From positions 1 to 58,834 of the forward strand of contig CALAHF010000090.1 in NCBI GenBank assembly GCA_937891465.1: 58,834 bases of DNA, given 5' to 3'. Numbering within the stretch: the stretch's first letter is position 1; each line of letters begins with the position of its first letter. Shown here piece by piece: positions 53,662 through 58,834 of the stretch. The notes under the pieces are model-generated. The model made no database searches. It was not told where the DNA came from and saw only the letters and a program-made list of their open reading frames with translations. Both the position numbers and the translations under genes were made by a program. The DNA comes from an uncultured Verrucomicrobiales bacterium (lineage in GTDB: Bacteria > Verrucomicrobiota > Verrucomicrobiia > Verrucomicrobiales > DEV007).

Positions 53662-53782
53662 CGATCCAACAGGTCGACAAGCTGGCTCGCCAGCGGTCTG
53701 AGGATTCTCGCGAAGCGGAACCGGAAGATAGCCCTGATAGGCATCGATAAGGTCTGTTCATCGAAATTACCCTATTGATTCG
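53662..53782 (-). repeat. 43-bp bipartite repeat, copy 11, split by a 78-bp insert
   Basis: CGATCCAACAG at 53662-53672 and GGTCTGTTCATCGAAATTAC continuing to 53782 would join into an inverted-type copy of exactly 43 bases. Between them lie 78 bases (53673-53750). The insert has a perfect stem GCTGGC/GCCAGC (53681-53694) and is flanked on both sides by GGTC, a possible short target duplication. By its ATC centre it lies in minus orientation. Confidence 0.75.
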
Positions 53783-53807
53783 TGGAATTCGAAAATTGGT
53801 AAGCAGC

Positions 53808-54524
53808 TTAGCGTGCTTTGCCTTCGATCACTTTCTCGCCGGAATAGTGCATCAAAATGTCGATGACTGACTGACCGATTTTGGGCGGCTTGCGAGTGCT
53901 TTGGAAGAGAACTTCCTGAAGGCTGTTGCCGTAGTAAACTTCATTTCGCTTTTGCGCGGGGATGATGCCGTCGCTCTTGAAAGCTGCTCCGGCGAAGAGG
54001 CCGCCGGAATTTGTGTAAACCAAAATCGGAGCGTCGATGTTATCGACTGAAGCTCCTGCATTGGCGTCTGCAGGACCGGCGGTGGCTTGAAACTCGATAC
54101 CTGCATCGATTTTGCCGCGTCGCAGAATATCGAGTGATTTCTCGTTCATTAGAAGCATGACGATGGTGCTTTCCTCAGCTCCGATTTGCAGACCGTAACT
54201 ACCACCACCGGATGCCACAAAGCCTGGAGCGCTCCATTCGTTTGTCTTGCTATCGCGAATCAGAGCGACGCCTCCGCCAGCTTCGCCGCCAAGGCCGAGA
54301 CCGACTTTCACCTTGTGAATGATGACGATTCCGTGGGCGCGCTTGATCAAATCACCGGGAACTTTTTTGCCGGCCTCAGATTGTAAATTGATGAATCGCT
54401 CCATCAAATTATACATTTTTTTGTCGAGCTTTTCGACGGAAGGTTTGAACGGGCCGGCGATCGATGTCGATGCGAGAAAAAGGGCTGTAGCGAGCGCAGC
54501 AGTTGCGGAGAGAGATGGTTTCAT
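53808..54524 (-). CDS. SYLF-domain (Ysc84) lipid-binding protein
   Basis: 238 residues with a signal peptide (ALFLASTSIAG). The SYLF core shows AHGIVIIHKVKVGLGLGGEAG, GVALIRDSKTNEWSAPGFVA, YGLQIGAEESTIVMLLMNEK and a late VYTNSGGLFAGAAFKSDGI. Proteins of this family bind phosphoinositides or other lipids in eukaryotes; in bacteria they are exported and poorly understood. The 3' end lies 26 bases from the split 43-bp repeat. Confidence 0.9.
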   Translation of the reverse strand: MKPSLSATAALATALFLASTSIAGPFKPSVEKLDKKMYNLMERFINLQSEAGKKVPGDLIKRAHGIVIIHKVKVGLGLGGEAGGGVALIRDSKTNEWSAPGFVASGGGSYGLQIGAEESTIVMLLMNEKSLDILRRGKIDAGIEFQATAGPADANAGASVDNIDAPILVYTNSGGLFAGAAFKSDGIIPAQKRNEVYYGNSLQEVLFQSTRKPPKIGQSVIDILMHYSGEKVIEGKAR

Positions 54525-54639
54525 AAGCGTAATAGTTTGATCTTTACTATCTAAGACGCACAGAATTTCGCTTTATTTGACGAAAATTCGACAAATATTA
54601 AACGATGTTAAGCAAATGAGGGCGGGATCAACCAAGGCT

Positions 54640-57600
54640 TTACTTGTGACCGCCTTCTTTCTTCGTTTTTTTCTGGGCAGCGAGATAGGCCACCACATCA
54701 CGAACTTCGCTTTTTGTCATCATGTAGCCAACGGGAGGCATGGCTGAAATGGGTGGCGTTCGGCTGGCGATTTCAGACTTCTTGTAATCGACTTCTTCGG
54801 TCTTGTTGCTGTCTTTAGGATCCGGAATTTTCAGGGTCACGGTGGTGTCGTCTTCTTTCAAAAACGCACCGCCGACAGACGTTCCATCTTTCAGCGACAT
54901 CATCGTCATGCCGTATCCCGGCACGACAAATCCACTGGGATTCACGATCGATTCCAAAATGTATTTTGCATCATGCCGTTTGCCGATATCCGAGAGATCA
55001 GGTCCGGCAACGCCCCCGGTTCCATTGAGATTGTGGCATTTCGCGCATTGTCCGGCTGCGTGGGTCAGGAAAACGGTCGCGCCTTTTTCCTTGTCGCCGC
55101 CGTGAAGGGCAACATTAAAGGCTGCGAGGGGATCATCGCCTAAACCAGTGGTGTAGGCTGCCAGTGCGACTCTGACGGGTTCTTCGGAGCGAGCTTCCGC
55201 AGCTTCGATGAGATCCAGTTTCGCGCCGGATTTCTCCTTTCCAATATTGTTGAGCCGTTCAGCAATGAATTCGGCAGCTTTTGGGTTTTCTGCAGTCGCG
55301 AGAATTTCAAAGGCGGACTGGCGATCAAGAACATCATCGGAGTCAGCTAATTTAAGGGTCGCGGCATAGCCTTCATCCGGTTTCACTCCGAGAAGAGCAG
55401 CAGCGGCAGCGGCGCGAATCGCTTGTTTTTTATTCACCAAAAGTCCAGCCCACAATGGCTCGAGAGCTTCGGGTTTTTGATTCGCCAATCCCCGCAATGC
55501 GCCGATGCGAGCTTCGTCTTCGCCTTTTGCGTTGTTCAGTTGGGCGACGAGCAGTTCGGCGGGCGCTTCAGCTCCAAATTTAAGGGCGACGCGAGTGGCG
55601 CCGGCAATGAGATTTCCTTCGACGGTGTCGAAAACCTTGCTGAGATTTGCTTTCACGACGTCGGAAATATCGGCGCGTTTTGCAGGATCAAGTGGGCGAT
55701 GGAATCCCACGGTGGGGTCAAACGGCGTTGGCTCAGCCCATTCTTCGAGAGCGGCGAGGGCTTCGGCGCGAAGCAATTCGGGGAGTTCCTTGCGGGCAGC
55801 ATAATTGACGAGTCGCTCGGCGCATTCGGCCGTTCCCACGCGGAAATTGGCGTTGATCAAACGACGATGAATCATCCAATCGTGCTGGTTTTCGTGCGCC
55901 GTTGGCTTCTCGATTTGCGCGGCGAGTGCCGGACCAGCGGTTGGCAAATCAAGATCATTGATCGCGCGAATCGCCTCGTAGCGGACCGTTTGATCAGCGT
56001 CATCGAGAAAATACTTCACCCGAGGGTCTTCGAGTTTGCGAAGCGTCAACAAAACGCCAAGACGTAGTGCCTGGGATTCGTGATCAACGAGTTTGAGAAT
56101 TTTTTCCCGCTCGTTCAAAAACCACATTCCCTGAACGCAGGCGTGGCGGAGAAAGACGTCTTCGTTGTTGTTCGCGATGAGGATTTCCTGCAATTTTGGA
56201 AGCGCCGAAATGATCCGGCATTTGCCAACACCGATCGCAGCGAATGCTTTTACACGAGCCGATTCGTCATCGAGTGCCGCGACGAGGGCTCCGCCAGCTT
56301 TGGTCGTGCGGGAATCGGCGAGTGTTTTGGCCGCTTGGGCACGGACTTCAGGATGAGGGTCGGACAGGACAGGAATGAGAATATCCAAGAGTGATTCGTC
56401 CTTTCGAGCCAACTGTCCGATCCCCCAAATTCCGTGGAGGCGACGCAAAAATTTGCCTTCAAATTCACCGCTGCCTGGATGCATAAATCCTTCAGCAAAA
56501 TCGTTGGTGGCAAATATTTTGAGCAAATCAACTTCGCCACGTCTAACAAGTTCGAATTGAGCCTTCTGGCGAACTCGATAATCGGGGTAACTCACCAAAG
56601 CAAAAACACGGCCTAGTTTCATTTTTGAAAAATCACTGACGAGAACTTTTTGAATTTCTTTATGAAGCGGATTGCGATTATTTTCGCTGGAATACAACGC
56701 ATATACATTCCCTAGATCCTGCTTATACCAGCCGTTGTTGTTGAAACACGCTAGATACATTCGGCCGTCGGGACCAAATTCCACATCGGTGTTACCGAGG
56801 CCTTCCATGAAAATCTCGTGATGATCAAGCGCGAAACCGGCGCCTTTTTCTTTCACTGAAAAGGCTTCGAGATCGCCTTTGGCCCCGCCAAAATTGCACA
56901 CCCAAAAGTGGTTGGCGTAACGATCTGGCATTGCCGTTGCGCCATAATTGTAAACCAATCCGCTCGGGCCCCACGAAACGAGATCGACTGCGGGCAAGGC
57001 GTATTCGGGACGGTTGTCGGCAAAAGGCTCCCAAATTTGCTCGGTCATCCACGGATTCATCGGCATTTTCTTTTTGCCGTGCTCGAGATCTGGCGTCCGC
57101 AGATCGAAATTCTCACGGAAATTGATGAGCAGCTGGTGGCCGGAATTCCAGCCGGATTCGCCACCTTCGATGATGTAAACGAGCCGCCCTTTGTCGCCCG
57201 CATCGCAGTTGTTATCGCAGGTGAACAGGTTGCCGTATTTGTCGAAAGCCAGCTCCTGCGGGTTGCGGAGTCCTCGATAGATTTCCTCGACGTTTGAGCC
57301 ATCGGGATCGCAGCGGAAAACGCCACCTTCCATCGGGCGATGAAAGTGACGGCCTTCTTTCGTTGTGATTGATGATCCTCGATCGCCTATCGACCAGTAA
57401 ATTTTGCCGTCAGGTCCGACAATTGCGCCGTGCATGTCGTGTCCTGAATAGCTCATCCGCACGCCAAAACCGTCCTGAATCGACTCCTTTTTCTCAGCCG
57501 CGCCATCGCCATCCGCATCGGTCAGTTTCCAAAGGTGGGGAATATTCGTGTAGTAAATCGAGTCGTTCAAAAACGCCAAACCGATTCCCGGACCGTCGAG

Positions 57601-58095
57601 CACGTCGTTGAATCCGTCGGCAAAAATCGAAGTGGTATCAGCTCTTCCGTCGTTGTTGGTATCGTCGACGACGATGATCCGGTCCTCGTATTCTGTGTAA
57701 AAATCGATCGGTCGTTTCGCGTCGTTTTGATACATCGCGAGGCGTTCCTCGTTGGTTTCGATCGAGAAATCCTGAAACAAAATCTGCTGTTCGTTTCGGA
57801 TATCCTGTACCCCGGCACGCCAGCGATGAATCTCCGCGATATACATCCGGCCTTTATTGTCAAAAGTCAGCGCACATGGATTTTGGGTCTGTTTTGAATC
57901 CACGAACAGCGACGCAATCACATCACCCGGCAATTTGAAACCCGCGATTCGAAGCTGGGCCTCCTTTTCGAGCTCCTTCGTAGATTGAGTCGGCGGGGTT
58001 GCTGCTTTGGGGCCTTTGGTTTCGGCATCTTGCGAAAGCAAAGGACCCGACGCCATTAACGCGGCAATGAAAAGACTTGAGGCGAATTTTTTCAT
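54640..58095 (-). CDS. PVC-type dehydrogenase-domain, HEAT-repeat, cytochrome c protein
   Basis: 1151 residues, intact. A signal peptide starts it. Residues about 60-480 form the 'membrane-bound dehydrogenase' beta-propeller of PVC bacteria (ALTFDNKGRMYIAEIHRW, VGPDGKIYWSIGDRGSS, NPQELAFDKYGNLFTCDNNC). Then come helical HEAT-like repeats (VLSDPHPEVRAQAAKTLADS). Near the C-terminus is a class I cytochrome c domain with QCAKCHNLNGTGG (CxxCH haem) and an axial Met in the final part (SAMPPVGYMMTK). It should pass electrons from an unidentified substrate in the periplasm. No obvious operon partner. Confidence 0.93.
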   Translation of the reverse strand: MKKFASSLFIAALMASGPLLSQDAETKGPKAATPPTQSTKELEKEAQLRIAGFKLPGDVIASLFVDSKQTQNPCALTFDNKGRMYIAEIHRWRAGVQDIRNEQQILFQDFSIETNEERLAMYQNDAKRPIDFYTEYEDRIIVVDDTNNDGRADTTSIFADGFNDVLDGPGIGLAFLNDSIYYTNIPHLWKLTDADGDGAAEKKESIQDGFGVRMSYSGHDMHGAIVGPDGKIYWSIGDRGSSITTKEGRHFHRPMEGGVFRCDPDGSNVEEIYRGLRNPQELAFDKYGNLFTCDNNCDAGDKGRLVYIIEGGESGWNSGHQLLINFRENFDLRTPDLEHGKKKMPMNPWMTEQIWEPFADNRPEYALPAVDLVSWGPSGLVYNYGATAMPDRYANHFWVCNFGGAKGDLEAFSVKEKGAGFALDHHEIFMEGLGNTDVEFGPDGRMYLACFNNNGWYKQDLGNVYALYSSENNRNPLHKEIQKVLVSDFSKMKLGRVFALVSYPDYRVRQKAQFELVRRGEVDLLKIFATNDFAEGFMHPGSGEFEGKFLRRLHGIWGIGQLARKDESLLDILIPVLSDPHPEVRAQAAKTLADSRTTKAGGALVAALDDESARVKAFAAIGVGKCRIISALPKLQEILIANNNEDVFLRHACVQGMWFLNEREKILKLVDHESQALRLGVLLTLRKLEDPRVKYFLDDADQTVRYEAIRAINDLDLPTAGPALAAQIEKPTAHENQHDWMIHRRLINANFRVGTAECAERLVNYAARKELPELLRAEALAALEEWAEPTPFDPTVGFHRPLDPAKRADISDVVKANLSKVFDTVEGNLIAGATRVALKFGAEAPAELLVAQLNNAKGEDEARIGALRGLANQKPEALEPLWAGLLVNKKQAIRAAAAAALLGVKPDEGYAATLKLADSDDVLDRQSAFEILATAENPKAAEFIAERLNNIGKEKSGAKLDLIEAAEARSEEPVRVALAAYTTGLGDDPLAAFNVALHGGDKEKGATVFLTHAAGQCAKCHNLNGTGGVAGPDLSDIGKRHDAKYILESIVNPSGFVVPGYGMTMMSLKDGTSVGGAFLKEDDTTVTLKIPDPKDSNKTEEVDYKKSEIASRTPPISAMPPVGYMMTKSEVRDVVAYLAAQKKTKKEGGHK

Positions 58096-58152
58096 GGGTC
58101 GGAACTGTGATGGTTTGCCACGAAATGTTCAACCCGTTTAAACGCGTATTCA

Positions 58153-58195
58153 CGATCCAATAGTATCCGTTCGATGAACCGACCTTATTGGATCG
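58153..58195 (+). repeat. 43-bp bipartite repeat, copy 12 (inverted type)
   Basis: CGATCCAATAGTATCC, centre GTTCGATGAAC, ending CGACCTTATTGGATCG. The outer ten bases of the arms (CGATCCAATA and TATTGGATCG) pair perfectly, although most copies carry CGAACC here: a paired change. It lies in the divergent gap beside the large cytochrome gene. Confidence 0.87.
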
Positions 58196-58308
58196 AAATG
58201 TATTTTCGCTGGGGAAAAGACCGGATGAATTGACGTCGGACTTTTGCATTCAGGCGTTAATTGGTCTTCAAATTTGGTGGTTGATGAGAATGGATTACAG
58301 TGGGAATC

Positions 58309-58701
58309 ATGGCGAAGGGTAAGTTCTATCGGATTTCGTTTTGTATCTTGTTGGTTTTACTTTGGGTGTATTCTTCGTTCTTTGATTCGGAATTCGAATA
58401 TGAATCGTATTCATTTGAGGCGAATGCGGGAGCAAGCAGCGGAGCCATCCTGATTGGTTTTAGCCGGAAAATGCCAAATGTCTTTTTTATGCCAGAAGAG
58501 AGGTCAGTGCGTAAGTTCTATAAGGAAATCTACCCAGTTCAATCGCAAGACTTGCTTCAATTTAAGGTTTTTTTTCCGATAAGTGGCGTACTTCACCAAG
58601 AATTTGATGGATTTGAAACCCAAATCATTGTGATTCCTATTTGGATGATATTCGGGGGATATCTGCTGGTCAGATGGGGATTGGTCGTCATTAAAAAATA
58701 G
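58309..58701 (+). CDS. Hypothetical membrane protein
   Basis: 130 residues from ATG 58309. One helix near the N-terminus (ISFCILLVLLWVYSSFF) and one near the C-terminus (IIVIPIWMIFGGYLLVRWGL) enclose a polar middle part with several Phe, Tyr and Ser. No motif recognised. The last 133 bases of the window after it hold nothing I can support. Confidence 0.5.
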   Translation: MAKGKFYRISFCILLVLLWVYSSFFDSEFEYESYSFEANAGASSGAILIGFSRKMPNVFFMPEERSVRKFYKEIYPVQSQDLLQFKVFFPISGVLHQEFDGFETQIIVIPIWMIFGGYLLVRWGLVVIKK

Positions 58702-58834
58702 GGTGAAAACGTCTTGGTTCCTCTTATCTGCTCTTCGTGTAATCCAACCAATCCAGATTTGCCAAACCTACCTTTTTGATTTGCCAAACTTGGGAGTATT
58801 ATCAGGGCCATTTCATGAATTGTTTTCGAGCTAT

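Noticed and set aside
3711-58195. Integron attC sites as an explanation for the repeats
   Set aside because: Genes between copies are large, on both strands and housekeeping in part; no integrase is seen; the core lacks the attC R/L box order.
3711-58195. CRISPR array
   Set aside because: Copies are kilobases apart and divergent in sequence, with no spacer units or cas genes.

Overview
The window is a piece of a bacterial chromosome, most likely from the PVC superphylum and probably Verrucomicrobiota. The assignment rests on gene content: a DUF1549/DUF1553 protein next to a DUF1501 protein, a DUF1552 protein, a 1151-residue PVC-type dehydrogenase/HEAT/cytochrome c protein, two formylglycine sulfatases, a PQQ-type propeller and a DUF6807 (PmoA-like) protein. 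I see no tRNA, rRNA, CRISPR array, phage module or insertion sequence.

Layout. 1-12.5 kb: the 3' end of proC, a SanA/YdcF protein, a broken L,D-transpeptidase, a DUF2007 protein, a DUF6807 protein, a frameshifted DUF3857/transglutaminase gene, a two-part esterase, a broken RCC1-like gene and an Fe-S gene pair. 12.7-24.7 kb: a CNNM/CorC protein, a PQQ propeller, the DUF1549/1553-DUF1501-esterase run, htpG, DUF1552 and aat. 25-36.5 kb: a SufR-like regulator, an orphan prepilin-like protein, a GlsB-type membrane protein, an M24 peptidase, a cupin, two sulfatases, a thioredoxin/PDZ/haem protein and an MMPL-LolA pair. 36.5-47.6 kb: a DUF2256-flavoprotein pair, an RlmI-like methyltransferase, unknown membrane and secreted proteins, a DUF5522/ATP-pyrophosphatase fusion, a DHDPS-family lyase divergent from an Asp-box propeller, and an ABC-F protein. 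48.4-58.8 kb: an ABC operon whose two permeases each carry a metallopeptidase-like domain, a MORN lipoprotein, a SYLF protein and the large PVC cytochrome protein.

Main discovery. Twelve copies of a 43-bp intergenic repeat are scattered through the window. Each is two 21-bp half-sites around one central base. The half-sites have an AATAGGG/CCCTATT core and GAAC/GTTC edges. The second half is either inverted (seven copies, potential hairpins with paired changes) or in direct orientation (five copies). Length is almost invariant while sequence drifts. Two copies run into genes and supply their stop codons. Two tandem pairs share exactly the same 54-bp period. One copy is split by a 78-bp insert. 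I cannot tie it to a known family.

Second candidate. The operon at 48455-52897 encodes one ATPase and two ABC-2 permeases with extracytoplasmic gluzincin-type domains. One keeps HExxH and the downstream Glu; the other has lost them and looks like a pseudoenzyme partner.

Several genes (1.5-3.3, 4.8-7.0, 9.7-11.3, 15.7-16.2 and 41.7-41.9 kb) carry frameshifts or in-frame stops. Many indels fall in homopolymers, so sequencing error and true gene decay must be separated before these are called pseudogenes.
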